64,000 nt of DNA from Spartobacteria bacterium (GCA_003134785.1 PLCN01000020.1:349864-413863), one strand, 5' to 3'; numbered from the stretch's first letter, positions 43,428-52,305 are shown. The notes: generated by a model from the letters alone, not told the origin. A program made the numbers and translations.

Positions 43428-44255
43428 ATGAAAGCACCCACTCTGTCCGGGCTGACTCTTACTATAATATGTACGCTGTTCGCGGCGGGACGCTCCGGAG
43501 CGCCTCTTCTTGCCCAGGAAAAGCCCGAGACCGCCGCGGAATACGAGCGGGAAGAATTGGGAGTGAATCCATATACGGCGCCATCCGTGGCCGATATTTT
43601 TCAGCAACTCGACGACCTCAAGCCCCTGCCCTTCGAACAACTCAAACGCGAATTCCCGCAAGCGACACCTTCCGGGCGCGAGCAGATGGGCCTGATCTTT
43701 GGCGGACTGGTTGGCGACGGCTTTCTGATTGTGGAATGCCAAAAGCAAAATCTGGTGGAGGACCTTGGCCGCGTCTTGTTGCGGCAAGCGCGCAGTCTCG
43801 GGGTCGGCGATCGGGTGATGCGCCACAGTGCGAGCCTCACCGAGCTGGGCAAGCGGGGCGACTGGACCGCAGTGCGGCGCGAATTGATCGCGACGCAGGA
43901 TGACGTCGAGCAAGCGATGACGGGGTTGCGCGATCAGAAAATGGCGCACTTCATCAGCCTCGGCGGATGGCTGCGCGGTCTGGAAATTACCTCGGGCGCG
44001 GTCGAAGCCAAATACTCGCCCGAACGCGCCGCCGTGCTCTGGCAACGCGATTTGATTAATTATTTTGGCGAGGAAATGAAGACGCTTCCGCCCCCGCTCG
44101 CGCGCACGCCTCTCTTCGAAAAAATTCGCGCCGGAATCGGCGTGATTCGCACCTTATTGAATCACGCGCCGCCGGATAAGATGAGCCTTGACGAGGTCAA
44201 GACGCTGCACGCGCAAGCGAAGGAATTGAACCTGGCCATCGTTGCCGGGCAGTAG
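43428..44255 (+). CDS. Exported hypothetical protein
   Basis: From ATG 43428, which has a good GAAAGGA just upstream, the product has 275 residues with an N-terminal signal peptide ending about LLAQ (residue 30). The rest is mainly helical, with conserved-looking QLDDLKPLPFEQLKREFPQATPSGREQMGLIFGGLVGDGFLIVECQ and KMAHFISLGGWLRGLEITSGAV. I do not recognise a family. An earlier in-frame ATG at 43302 gives a non-signal-like extension. It precedes the hybrid kinase by 50 bp on the same strand, so it may be part of the sensory unit. Confidence 0.65.
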   Translation: MKAPTLSGLTLTIICTLFAAGRSGAPLLAQEKPETAAEYEREELGVNPYTAPSVADIFQQLDDLKPLPFEQLKREFPQATPSGREQMGLIFGGLVGDGFLIVECQKQNLVEDLGRVLLRQARSLGVGDRVMRHSASLTELGKRGDWTAVRRELIATQDDVEQAMTGLRDQKMAHFISLGGWLRGLEITSGAVEAKYSPERAAVLWQRDLINYFGEEMKTLPPPLARTPLFEKIRAGIGVIRTLLNHAPPDKMSLDEVKTLHAQAKELNLAIVAGQ

Positions 44256-44305
44256 CGAACGGTATTTAGGGCCTTGCCGCAGCGGGAGAGAGAGCCGAGT
44301 TTTCG

Positions 44306-46831
44306 ATGGCGATGTTCCGGAACAAGTCGATCCCATTTCTAGCCGGGTGGAAACGCCGCGACCGCGACCGGTTCGAGCGTTTCAACATCGTGATCGCCAT
44401 CCTGCTCGCGGGCTGGGTGCCGTCGATCCTGATGCTGGTGGTTTCCTACACCATCCTGAGGAACACGCTCGAATCGAAAATCCTGCACGACCGACAGACT
44501 TTCGTGCAATTGATCGCGCATCTGGTGGGCGACGACCTCAGCCGGACCGGCAGCGTGATCGAATATTATCAGACGCAACCGGATGTCGTGAAAATGTTGT
44601 CGGCGCCCAGTCCGGGCGTGTCGGCTCAGCAATGGCTGGCCCAAACATTTTATTCCCATCCACGAATTGACGGCATGTTCCTCGCCGCGCCCGATGGACG
44701 GCTCGTTGCCTCATTGCCGGTGATTGCCGAGCCTGAAAATTTCTCCTCTGTTCTTTGGCGTGAAGGCGCCGCTGGATCGCCCGATGTGTATGTCTCGCCG
44801 GTCCATCCACGGCAGCCGGACAACCGCATGACGACGGACATCGTCGGCGCCGTCCGAACGCCCGAGGGCGTAGTCGTGGGATACCTCGGGGTCTCGGTCT
44901 TGGTGGAAAGAATTGGGCGCCGGCTTTCCACCATCGAAATTGCAGAGCAATCGATTTGTCAGGTGCTCGATCAAACTGGCACCGCACTTTTCGCCAACAA
45001 TTTTGTGCCCAACTCGGGAACGGTTGCGCCGCAGCCGGATAGTCTGACCCAGGAGATTCGTCAGAATAAGACAGGGTACATCGAGCGGAACGGAAATCTG
45101 TATTCGTTCACGACCATCGACACGACGGGCTGGACGACAATGGTGCAACAACCCAAGGCCGTGGCCTACAAACCGGTCCGCGATCTTTTGGACAAGATCA
45201 CCATTCCCGCGCTCTGGCTGATCGTCCTCACTGCGGTCGGCGCGTGGTTCGCGGGAAAGTTCGCCAGGCGCCAGGCGGAAGCAGCGCGACGAATCGAGCG
45301 CGAAGTTATTTTCAACGAAAAAATCCTGGCGAACATGCCCAGCGGCATCGCGTTGATCGATCCCGAATCCCGGCACTTTCTTCAAGCCAATCAAGCGTTC
45401 AGCGAAATGGCGAAACGCTTCGGCGAACTGCACCCGGACAAAGACATCCACGACGCCAGCTATGATGAAGTGAAGATCGCTTCCGCGGAAGCGATCGAGA
45501 AGGTGCTCGCATTCGGTGCGCCCTTCCAAAGTGTCGAGCAGCCGTTCACCGATCGGACCGGGATGACTCGCTTCGTTAATGTGAATCTGCTTCGGCTGCA
45601 GAGTTCGGAGGAGACAATCCAAGGCGTCCTATACCTCGTGGAAGACAAGACGCGTGACGTAACGCTGCGACAGGAATTGATCGGCGCGAACGCCTCGAAG
45701 GACCAGTTTCTTGCCTTGCTCTCGCACGAATTACGCAATCCGCTTTCACCGGTGATCGCGATGGTGGGCGAGCTCGAAGCGAGCGCTCCGGATACGCCCG
45801 AAGTGCGCCGCGCGCTTGAAGTTATCCGCCGCAACGTCGAACTCGAAGCGCGTTTGATCGACGATCTGCTTGACGTGACGCGCATCTCGAAAGGCAAGCT
45901 CCAGCTCAGCCTCGAAACCGTGGGCGTGCACGAGATTTTGCAGCGCTCTTACGAAATCTGCCGCGAGGAGATTGCCGCGAAAAATCTCGGGATCGAATTC
46001 CGTCTGCGAGCGGAACGCGCTTACGTCGAAGGCGACCCCGCTCGCTTGCAGCAGGTCTTTTGGAACCTGATCAAGAACAGCGTGAAATTCACCCCGGCCA
46101 ATGGCCGCATCGTCATCGAAACTTTCAATCCATCACCGGAGTCGATCGAGATCCGGACCACGGACACCGGCATCGGGATTGCGCCCGATAAGATGGAAAC
46201 AATTTTCAATGCGTTCGAGCAGGGCCAAAGCTCGATTACGCGTCGGTTCGGCGGTCTCGGCCTCGGTCTCGCCATTTCCAAAGCGATGGTCGCGGCGCAC
46301 GGGGGCGTGATTAAGGCCGAGAGCCACGGAAAAGACAGCGGTGCCACGTTCATCGTGATTCTCGATACGGTGGTGGCGCCAGTGGCAGCATCGAGCGGCG
46401 GTCGCAAGAAACCGGTCAGAGAAGTGGATGGCCAACGCGCTCAAGCGAAGAAGCCGGCGCATAGCGTCCTCGTGGTGGACGATCATGTCGATACCTGCAC
46501 CGGAATGAAAATGATGCTCGAGCGCCGTGGATATCGGGTCACGGTCGCGCACTCGGCAGATCAGGCGGTGGAGAAAACGCTGCACGAAGAATTCGATCTC
46601 GTGATCAGCGACATCGGCCTCCCCGATCGATCCGGCTATGAGCTCATGCGGGAATTGAGCGCGACGAAAGGGTTGCGCGGGATCGCCCTGAGCGGGTTCG
46701 GCATGGAAAACGACGTGAGCCGCGCCCGGGCCGCGGGTTTCTCGGAACACCTAACCAAACCGATCAACTTCGACCGCCTGGAAGAATCGATCCAAAACCT
46801 CCTCGAACCAGAGCCGGCGATTCCCTCCTAG
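44306..46831 (+). CDS. Hybrid sensor histidine kinase with periplasmic Cache sensor and receiver
   Basis: The 841-residue protein has a transmembrane helix near 27-49, a periplasmic double-Cache-type sensor (about 50-290) and a second helix near 293-315. Then come a PAS domain (about 335-455), HisKA with phospho-accepting His474 in LLSHELRNPLSP, an HATPase_c domain (NLIKNSVKF, TDTGIGI, GGLGLGLAIS) and a receiver with Asp769 in DLVISDIGLPD. The receiver's conserved Lys lies in HLTKPIN. No DNA-binding output is fused. It likely senses a small ligand and passes phosphate to a separate regulator. It is followed by a hairpin terminator. Confidence 0.93.
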   Translation: MAMFRNKSIPFLAGWKRRDRDRFERFNIVIAILLAGWVPSILMLVVSYTILRNTLESKILHDRQTFVQLIAHLVGDDLSRTGSVIEYYQTQPDVVKMLSAPSPGVSAQQWLAQTFYSHPRIDGMFLAAPDGRLVASLPVIAEPENFSSVLWREGAAGSPDVYVSPVHPRQPDNRMTTDIVGAVRTPEGVVVGYLGVSVLVERIGRRLSTIEIAEQSICQVLDQTGTALFANNFVPNSGTVAPQPDSLTQEIRQNKTGYIERNGNLYSFTTIDTTGWTTMVQQPKAVAYKPVRDLLDKITIPALWLIVLTAVGAWFAGKFARRQAEAARRIEREVIFNEKILANMPSGIALIDPESRHFLQANQAFSEMAKRFGELHPDKDIHDASYDEVKIASAEAIEKVLAFGAPFQSVEQPFTDRTGMTRFVNVNLLRLQSSEETIQGVLYLVEDKTRDVTLRQELIGANASKDQFLALLSHELRNPLSPVIAMVGELEASAPDTPEVRRALEVIRRNVELEARLIDDLLDVTRISKGKLQLSLETVGVHEILQRSYEICREEIAAKNLGIEFRLRAERAYVEGDPARLQQVFWNLIKNSVKFTPANGRIVIETFNPSPESIEIRTTDTGIGIAPDKMETIFNAFEQGQSSITRRFGGLGLGLAISKAMVAAHGGVIKAESHGKDSGATFIVILDTVVAPVAASSGGRKKPVREVDGQRAQAKKPAHSVLVVDDHVDTCTGMKMMLERRGYRVTVAHSADQAVEKTLHEEFDLVISDIGLPDRSGYELMRELSATKGLRGIALSGFGMENDVSRARAAGFSEHLTKPINFDRLEESIQNLLEPEPAIPS

Positions 46832-46838
46832 AATCGGA

Positions 46839-46867
46839 GGGACATGCTTCCTCATGTCCCACTTTTT
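46839..46867 (+). terminator. Rho-independent terminator after the hybrid kinase
   Basis: The 8-bp stem GGGACATG/CATGTCCC, with a 6-nt loop, is followed by ACTTTTT. It lies between convergent genes. Confidence 0.6.
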
Positions 46868-46879
46868 AGACCGGTGCAG

Positions 46880-47260
46880 CTATTGCGCGCTGCTACTGCC
46901 GCTGGTGCTGGTCCCACCGGCGGCCTCACGTTCGGCCGCCTGCTTCTCCGAGGCTTCCTTCAATTCGCGCGACAATTTTTCCACGCGCTGCCGCATGATC
47001 TTTCCCGCCTTAAACTTGACGGTAGCGCGAGGAGGAATGACAAAACTGCTGCCCGGTTCGTTTGGATTGCGTCCCACGCGAGGCTTCGTCAAGCGCGTCT
47101 GGAACACGCCAAAATTTCGCAACTCGACCGCGACATTATTCGCCAGGCTACTGGTGATATGGTCGAGGGTCCGCTGCACAACTTCAAAGACATCGTGCTG
47201 GACCATTCCCGTCTGATTACTGATGGCCACGACAATATCTCTCTTCGTGAGCTTGGGCAT
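46880..47260 (-). CDS. HU/IHF-family DNA-binding protein
   Basis: From ATG 47260 the product has 126 residues. The fold is visible as LTKRDIVVAISNQTGMVQHDVFEVVQRTLDHITSSL (helical dimer part) and VELRNFGVFQTRLTKPRVGRNPNEP (beta arm with the conserved GRNP and Pro). IPPRATVKFKAGKIMRQRV closes the domain. An extra C-terminal tail of about 30 residues is rich in Glu, Ala, Gly and Ser, longer than in E. coli HU. It may bend DNA and organise the nucleoid. The 97-bp leader contains an 8-bp GCCCCACC/GGTGGGGC hairpin at 47278-47301. Confidence 0.9.
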   Translation of the reverse strand: MPKLTKRDIVVAISNQTGMVQHDVFEVVQRTLDHITSSLANNVAVELRNFGVFQTRLTKPRVGRNPNEPGSSFVIPPRATVKFKAGKIMRQRVEKLSRELKEASEKQAAEREAAGGTSTSGSSSAQ

Positions 47261-47357
47261 ATTCACTAACGAATCGTGCCCCACCCCGAAGATGGTGGGG
47301 CGCAATCGCAATAAAATTTGCCTCAGTTATGCCGGGCAATTCCGCAAATAAAGTGGA

Positions 47358-47810
47358 TCAAGCCCGGCCGAAGCGCCGGTTCGCGGGATCCAGCGCGGGG
47401 AAAATTCGCGTAAGGTAATAAGTGAGCGGGGTTTGCCCAGCCAGAACCTTCCGTTTCGATTTCAACTGGCCCTGCACCACCCCGAGTTTTGTGAAAACGC
47501 CGTTCCACTCCGATTCCAGCCGCCGCACTTCGTCGTTCGATAATTCGCGCACGCCTCGCACAGACACGCAACGCTGGAGCACGTTCATCGCGCGCCCCGA
47601 AAGCTCCGCGAGAATGCCGAGTTCGCCGAAAACATGTTCGGTCTCCTGCAATAAATTCGCGCGTATCTCCGTAAACTGACGCTCCCGTTCCGCCGAGATC
47701 ATCGGCTTGGTCTTGTCGAGACCGTACGTGATCACGTCATGGAGTTTTTTCCAATTATCCAGCTGCAACGTCAGCAGCCTCAAATGAGTTTCGACGACTT
47801 TGTCTCTCAT
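47358..47810 (-). CDS. Helical hypothetical protein coupled to the PATAN protein
   Basis: The 150-residue protein is predicted to be mostly helical with heptad-like segments (VETHLRLLTLQLDNWKKLHDVI, LLQETEHVFGELGILAEL). Its C-terminus is LTYYLTRIFPALDPANRRFGRA. There is no signal peptide or catalytic motif. Its start overlaps the stop of the PATAN gene by 4 bp, so the two are translated together and probably act together. I cannot name the family. Confidence 0.68.
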   Translation of the reverse strand: MRDKVVETHLRLLTLQLDNWKKLHDVITYGLDKTKPMISAERERQFTEIRANLLQETEHVFGELGILAELSGRAMNVLQRCVSVRGVRELSNDEVRRLESEWNGVFTKLGVVQGQLKSKRKVLAGQTPLTYYLTRIFPALDPANRRFGRA

Positions 47811-48541
47811 GCGGGCCCCGTCGCTGAAAGTTCAAGGGTCTCATCGAGCTTCTGCAAATTGTCGATCAGGAGATGCGCCCAGGGACGATCCACGCTCTGG
47901 ACTTGGCTGATGATTCCTTCTTCAAAATAAAACCGGCCCTGGCGCCAGCGGAAAATTTCCGCGACGGCGGACTCTCCCTCCAGCGATCCGAAGACGGCAT
48001 GCCGCACCGAACCGTGAGCGAGGTAAATCTCACTGTTGCCCCGGCCCGACTTGAAAGTGAACCGGCCGCTGCGCTGCCCGAGGCAGCTCATTTGCAAAAT
48101 CTCCGCGGCGGAAAATTGATTGAGATTTCCGATGAGGGAATGACACGGATCGATGCCCTCGGCGGGTATGCCGCATTGACCGAGCGAACGCACAAACGAA
48201 TTCAATTGCCGGCGCAAGGTTCGCTCGCTGCCGTTCGTCGCAATTCGCGTGATCTTTTGCTGCTCCGCCGTTTGGACAAAATCCGTGTCGTGCGGCGCCG
48301 GCGCGAGCAAGATGATGTTCAACGATGGGAAATGCTGCCGCGCGTTGGTCGCCTGCTCGAGGGCAACGGGGGTTTCGCCTTCCACGACAAATCCGTCAAA
48401 ATTTTCGGCCAGCAGGATGGAGACGGCCTCCGGCAGCCTTCGCACGACCCGCAGCTCGACGTCGTCGATCTCGTCGAAAATGCCAAGCGCACGGTCCTGA
48501 AAGACCGGATCAGCGTTCAGAATAAGGAGCCTGGTTTCCAC
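47807..48541 (-). CDS. PATAN (DUF4388) domain protein with a degenerate receiver-like N-terminus
   Basis: Residues 1-115 resemble a CheY-like fold (LLILNADPVFQDRALGIFDE, DGFVVEGE, LNIILLAP) but lack the acidic pocket and a clear phospho-acceptor Asp. Residues about 130-240 are a PATAN/DUF4388 module: LIGNLNQFSAAEILQMSCLGQRSGRFTFKSG and EIYLAHGSVRHAVFGSLEGESAVAEIFRWRQGRFYFEEG. PATAN domains occur in PatA-like and gliding- or development-related regulators and mediate protein contacts. Together with the coupled helical protein it looks like a phosphorylation-independent adaptor. Confidence 0.8.
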   Translation of the reverse strand: METRLLILNADPVFQDRALGIFDEIDDVELRVVRRLPEAVSILLAENFDGFVVEGETPVALEQATNARQHFPSLNIILLAPAPHDTDFVQTAEQQKITRIATNGSERTLRRQLNSFVRSLGQCGIPAEGIDPCHSLIGNLNQFSAAEILQMSCLGQRSGRFTFKSGRGNSEIYLAHGSVRHAVFGSLEGESAVAEIFRWRQGRFYFEEGIISQVQSVDRPWAHLLIDNLQKLDETLELSATGPA

Positions 48542-48610
48542 AATTGCGAGTCTGCGCTAAGAGATTGTTAGCAGGAACCTTGCCCGCTGGTTCCGAAGCT
48601 TTGCCGCTGT

Positions 48611-49558
48611 TTACCTGCGCCATTCGCGGCGGGGCGGCGGCGCCGCATAACTCCCAGGCGCAATCTCGTGCGCCGTGCGAAAATGCACTTTCGCGAATTT
48701 CCGCAGCACATCGGGGCCCTCCGCCTCAACCAGCTTCCTCGCCGTCTCCTTGACCTGCGCCGAAACGCCGCGGCCAAGCTTCGCCCCGATCGCTTTCCCT
48801 CGGCGCTCGAGCGAATCAATAAAAGCTTCCCGCGCCAGGATCGAGGCCGCGGCTACGGCGAGATCGGATTCCGCTTTAGTCCTTTGCTCCAGCTTGATCG
48901 CCTGGCCGTGCTGCAGCAGGGCGTTTTCGATCACTTTCGCATCCGCGAATTTGTCCGACAGCGCTCGCGGACATTCGGGCTTTTTCGCCAGCAGATTTTC
49001 GATTACCCGCGCGTGGCCCCAACCCAGCAGGCTATTGAGATTGCCGAATTTTTCGTAGAGATCGTTGTAGCGCTCGGGCCCGATGGCGACGGTATCAATC
49101 GCCACGCCAGGTGTGGTCCGGATGATTTTCGCGAGGGCACGAATCCGCGCATCCGATCCGATCCGTTTGCTGTCCTGGATGCCGGCGTCGAGAAATTTTC
49201 GCGCGATAGTTCCATCCACGTAAACGCCGGCGATGACGAGCGGACCAAAGAAATCGCCTTTGCCGCTTTCATCGATGCCGAAATGCGGCTCGAACATTTC
49301 CGGCGAATGCACCTCCTCGTAGCCGAGCGTGGCTTGTTCGAGAATTTTTGGCTCGAGCTCGAACTGGACAAACTCCTCAATCCCCTTCCCCTGCAATAAA
49401 ATCTTCGGCCCCTTCTCGTACACGGCAACGCTGAGCTTGTTCTTTTGTGCGGAAAAAAGGGTGTAAGGCTTCGGGGAAAAGTCGTAGCCGAGATCCTGCA
49501 GCAAGCCGCGAAGCTTCGTCGCCTGATCCGTTGAGAGCGGGTGAGTGTAAGAGTTCAT
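48611..49558 (-). CDS. rnhC: Ribonuclease HIII
   Basis: RNase HIII cleaves the RNA strand of RNA/DNA hybrids. The N-terminal about 90 residues form the TBP-like substrate-binding domain characteristic of HIII (NKLSVAVYEKGPKILLQGKGIEEFVQFELEP). The catalytic domain starts at HFGIDESGKGDFFGPLVIAGVYVD, with the Asp-Glu pair, and contains the later acidic residues in AESDLAVAAASILAREAFI. The 315-residue length is typical. It lies immediately downstream of the heptamer palindrome, transcribed away from mutY. Confidence 0.92.
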   Translation of the reverse strand: MNSYTHPLSTDQATKLRGLLQDLGYDFSPKPYTLFSAQKNKLSVAVYEKGPKILLQGKGIEEFVQFELEPKILEQATLGYEEVHSPEMFEPHFGIDESGKGDFFGPLVIAGVYVDGTIARKFLDAGIQDSKRIGSDARIRALAKIIRTTPGVAIDTVAIGPERYNDLYEKFGNLNSLLGWGHARVIENLLAKKPECPRALSDKFADAKVIENALLQHGQAIKLEQRTKAESDLAVAAASILAREAFIDSLERRGKAIGAKLGRGVSAQVKETARKLVEAEGPDVLRKFAKVHFRTAHEIAPGSYAAPPPRREWRR

Positions 49559-49575
49559 CCTTCGCGGCAGAGAAC

Positions 49576-49659
49576 GCCTAACGTCTAACGCCTAACGCCT
49601 AACGTCCAACGAAAGACTTTGGAATTAGGTGTTGGACGTTAGGCGTTGGGCGTTAGACG
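49576..49659. repeat. Variable heptamer array forming a palindrome (5 units plus 4 inverted units)
   Basis: Five tandem 7-bp units (GCCTAAC, GTCTAAC, GCCTAAC, GCCTAAC, GTCCAAC; 49576-49610) are followed after 20 bp by four inverted units (GTTGGAC, GTTAGGC, GTTGGGC, GTTAGAC; 49631-49658). The arms pair over 29 bp with one mismatch. Units vary at positions 2 and 4. The array occupies the whole space between the divergent rnhC and mutY. Confidence 0.85.
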
Positions 49660-49672
49660 TTTCTTCATCTAC

Positions 49673-50662
49673 GTGAACCCTGCCTTATACGCCGCCTCTT
49701 TCCGGCGTTCTCTCCTCCATTGGTACCGCAAGAACGGCCGCGATCTCCCCTGGAGGCGCACTCGCAATCCCTACGCGATTCTGGTCTCCGAGTTCATGCT
49801 CCAGCAGACTCAAGTCGCGACGGTCATCCCTTATTATAATGAGTGGATGCGGCGCTTCCCCAATTTCGCCGCTCTCGCCGCTGCTTCAGAACATGAAGTT
49901 CTGCACGCCTGGCAGGGGCTTGGCTATTATGCGCGTGCCCGTAATCTCCGCGCGACCGCGATCGTCGTAACCCAAAAACACGGAGGTTCTTTTCCCCGGT
50001 CGCCGGATGCGATTCAGAATCTCCCGGGGATTGGCCGTTACACCGCCAACGCCGTCGCGGCGTTCGCCTTCAATCAATCCGTCCCAATCGTCGAAGCCAA
50101 CATCGCGCGTTTGCTCGCTCGACTGCTCGATCTTCAAATCCCGATCGATACCAGCGCAGGTCGCGCCGCGTTATGGGCGCATGCCGCCGCGTTGCTTCCG
50201 CTTCACGACGCCGGCGCGCATAACTCCGCGCTGATGGAGCTGGGCGCGCTGGTCTGCGGATCGCGGCCAAAATGCGAAGTATGCCCGGTCAAAAGATTCT
50301 GCCGCGCATCGGAACCATTGATGCTTCCACGAAAAAAGGCGCGACCAACGATCAAGCTTCAGACCGAACATCACAGCTTTGCATTTCGACGCAGTCGCGT
50401 CTTGCTCGAGCAATCGCAGGATCGATGGCGCGGGATGTGGATGCTCCCAAGATTGGAAACCGCGCCAACGGGCTGCATGCCTCTGCATGTCTCGAAATTT
50501 CCTTTTACCAATCATCGCATCACCTTGACCGTCTTCAGGCACACAGCTCCCGCGCCTGCATTAAAATCCTCACAGCGCTGGTTTTCTCTCGCCGCGCTCT
50601 CTTCCCTCCCCCTTCCGTCGCCTCATCGTCGGGCGTTGGAGGCAATCATCCCGCGGACTTGA
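49673..50662 (+). CDS. mutY: A/G-specific adenine glycosylase (MutY), variant active site
   Basis: MutY excises adenine mispaired with 8-oxoguanine. The HhH-GPD core is clear: [32 protein letters not shown] with catalytic Glu40, then [17 protein letters not shown]. The catalytic Asp region usually reads VDGN but here reads [11 protein letters not shown], with Glu141. The [4Fe-4S] cysteines are Cys195, 201, 204 and 210 (C-X5-C-X2-C-X5-C, one residue shorter than usual in the first gap). A NUDIX-like C-terminus follows. I place the start at GTG 49673. A TTG at 49646 lies inside the heptamer array. Confidence 0.88.
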   Translation: MNPALYAASFRRSLLHWYRKNGRDLPWRRTRNPYAILVSEFMLQQTQVATVIPYYNEWMRRFPNFAALAAASEHEVLHAWQGLGYYARARNLRATAIVVTQKHGGSFPRSPDAIQNLPGIGRYTANAVAAFAFNQSVPIVEANIARLLARLLDLQIPIDTSAGRAALWAHAAALLPLHDAGAHNSALMELGALVCGSRPKCEVCPVKRFCRASEPLMLPRKKARPTIKLQTEHHSFAFRRSRVLLEQSQDRWRGMWMLPRLETAPTGCMPLHVSKFPFTNHRITLTVFRHTAPAPALKSSQRWFSLAALSSLPLPSPHRRALEAIIPRT

Positions 50663-50711
50663 GCCAACCTCTAATACAGGTAACCTCCCATCGCCGAATC
50701 GGCCTAACGAG

Positions 50712-51890
50712 ATGATTGAGACACTACCGGATGCGCGCGGCCACTTTGGACCGTATGGCGGGATGTTCGTGCCCGAGACACTCATGTCGGCGCTCGACGA
50801 GCTGACGGCGGAATACGAAAGGGCGAAGAATGATCCGGCGTTTCGGAGCGAGCTGGATGAATTGCTGCGGAACTTTGCCGGGCGCCCCACCCCGCTTTAT
50901 CTGGCGGAACGGCTCCTGAAAGATCTCGGCGGCGCGAAGATTTATTTGAAACGGGAGGACCTTCTCCACACCGGCGCGCACAAAATCAACAACGCCCTCG
51001 GCCAAATTCTGCTCGCACGGCGGATGGGAAAAAAACGCATCATCGCGGAGACGGGCGCCGGCCAGCACGGTGTGGCCACGGCGACCGTGGCCGCGCGCTT
51101 CGGCTGCGAATGCATCATTTATATGGGCTCCGTCGACATGGAGCGGCAATCGCTCAATGTCGCGCGCATGCGTTTCCTCGGCGCGAAGGTCGTCGCCGTT
51201 ACCGCAGGCCAGGCCACCCTGAAGGAAGCGATCAATGAGGCGATGCGCGATTGGGTCACGAACGTTCGCACCACCCATTATATTCTCGGCTCAGCGCTCG
51301 GTTCACACCCTTACCCGATGATGGTACGCGATTTTCATCGCGTAATCGGGATCGAAGCGCGCCGGCAAATTCTCGAACGAGAGGAACGACTGCCGGACCT
51401 GCTCGTCGCGTGTGTCGGCGGGGGTAGCAACGCGATCGGGCTTTTCCATCCGTTCTTGAACGACGAATCGGTGAAGATGATAGGCGTCGAAGCTGGCGGC
51501 GAAGGCATCCGCACCGGTAAACACGCCGCGCGTTTTCAAGGCGGCAGGCTGGGAGTTCTCCAAGGCACGAAAACATTTCTTCTTGCTAACGACGACGGTC
51601 AGATCGAACTGACGCATTCCGTTTCGGCGGGTCTCGACTACGCCGCGGTTGGTCCGGAGCACAGTTATCTCCGTGACGCCGGCCGGATCGAATACGATTA
51701 CGCGACCGACGACGAAGCGCTCGCCGCTTTCCGTACACTCGCGGAAACCGAAGGCATCATTCCCGCTCTGGAAACCGCGCACGCCATTGCGCACGTGATT
51801 AAGATCGCACCGGCCATGCCGCCCGATAAACTCATCATCATCAATTGCTCGGGACGAGGCGACAAAGACGCCGGCCATTTTGGAATTTAG
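50712..51890 (+). CDS. trpB: Tryptophan synthase, beta subunit
   Basis: TrpB joins indole and serine using pyridoxal phosphate. The cofactor lysine is Lys91 in [13 protein letters not shown]. The catalytic Glu is in [19 protein letters not shown], the phosphate cup is [12 protein letters not shown], and the C-terminal [12 protein letters not shown] is conserved. The N-terminal [16 protein letters not shown] marks the canonical TrpB1 type. The length of 392 is normal. No trpA is adjacent. The stop codon falls inside the first heptamer array, which encodes the last residues (HFGI). Confidence 0.96.
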   Translation: MIETLPDARGHFGPYGGMFVPETLMSALDELTAEYERAKNDPAFRSELDELLRNFAGRPTPLYLAERLLKDLGGAKIYLKREDLLHTGAHKINNALGQILLARRMGKKRIIAETGAGQHGVATATVAARFGCECIIYMGSVDMERQSLNVARMRFLGAKVVAVTAGQATLKEAINEAMRDWVTNVRTTHYILGSALGSHPYPMMVRDFHRVIGIEARRQILEREERLPDLLVACVGGGSNAIGLFHPFLNDESVKMIGVEAGGEGIRTGKHAARFQGGRLGVLQGTKTFLLANDDGQIELTHSVSAGLDYAAVGPEHSYLRDAGRIEYDYATDDEALAAFRTLAETEGIIPALETAHAIAHVIKIAPAMPPDKLIIINCSGRGDKDAGHFGI

Positions 51891-51906
51891 ATTTTGGATT
51901 TTGGAT
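51879..51906 (-). repeat. Heptamer array, left flank of the four-helix-bundle gene (4 units)
   Basis: Read on the plus strand the units are TTTGGAA, TTTAGAT, TTTGGAT and TTTGGAT. They are the reverse complement of the ATC[CT]AAA units at 52279-52306, so the two arrays form inverted flanks around the gene at 51928-52305. The first unit overlaps the 3' end of trpB. Confidence 0.85.
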
Positions 51907-51927
51907 TAAAAGAAAAGATGCCCGGGC

Positions 51928-52305
51928 ATGGACGAGCAGCAATTTAAGCAGCGGACAAAAGCCATTGCCTTGCGTGTGATCAAACTGATTGGCGCCCTGC
52001 CGAGAGGCCGGGCAGAGGACGTTCTGGCGCGTCAGTTGATGCGATCTGCCACTTCGATCGGCGCAAATTATCGTGCAGCTTGTCGTGGCCGCTCTGCAGC
52101 TGACATGATCGCGCGGCTTTCAGTCGTTGAAGAGGAAGCCGACGAAGCAATCTATTGGATCGAGTTGCTAACTGAATCCGATTACGTTCCCGCGAAGAAG
52201 GTTGAACCCCTGAGGAACGAAATTCACGAAATTGTCTCGATGACGGTCGCCTCGATCAAAACGCTGCGATCACGCGCAATCCAAAATCCAAAATCTAAAA
52301 TCTAA
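51928..52305 (+). CDS. Four-helix-bundle protein (23S rRNA intervening-sequence/Avd-like family)
   Basis: The 125-residue protein matches the small helical family first noted in 23S rRNA intervening sequences and structurally related to Avd, the accessory protein of diversity-generating retroelements. Conserved parts are KAIALRVIKLIGALP, QLMRSATSIGANYRAACRGRS and VVEEEADEAIYWIELLTES. The last residues (IQNPKSKI) are encoded by the downstream heptamer array, and the upstream array ends 21 bp before the start. There is no reverse transcriptase in the window. A basic face suggests nucleic-acid binding. The position between inverted arrays looks like an inserted cassette between trpB and yicC. 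Confidence 0.9.
   Translation: MDEQQFKQRTKAIALRVIKLIGALPRGRAEDVLARQLMRSATSIGANYRAACRGRSAADMIARLSVVEEEADEAIYWIELLTESDYVPAKKVEPLRNEIHEIVSMTVASIKTLRSRAIQNPKSKI

Noticed and set aside
47278-47301. 8-bp hairpin before the HU-like gene as a terminator or riboswitch
   Set aside because: No T-run follows on the minus strand and the structure is too small to call a regulatory RNA; it is mentioned only under the HU-like gene.
1753-50710. CCTAACGA as an oriented segregation or Chi-like motif
   Set aside because: Orientation is mixed (7 plus, 6 minus) without a trend along the window, so a strand-polar role is not supported here.
50663-50711. T-box or trp attenuator before trpB
   Set aside because: The intergenic space is 49 bp and has no T-box core, leader peptide with Trp codons or terminator hairpin.
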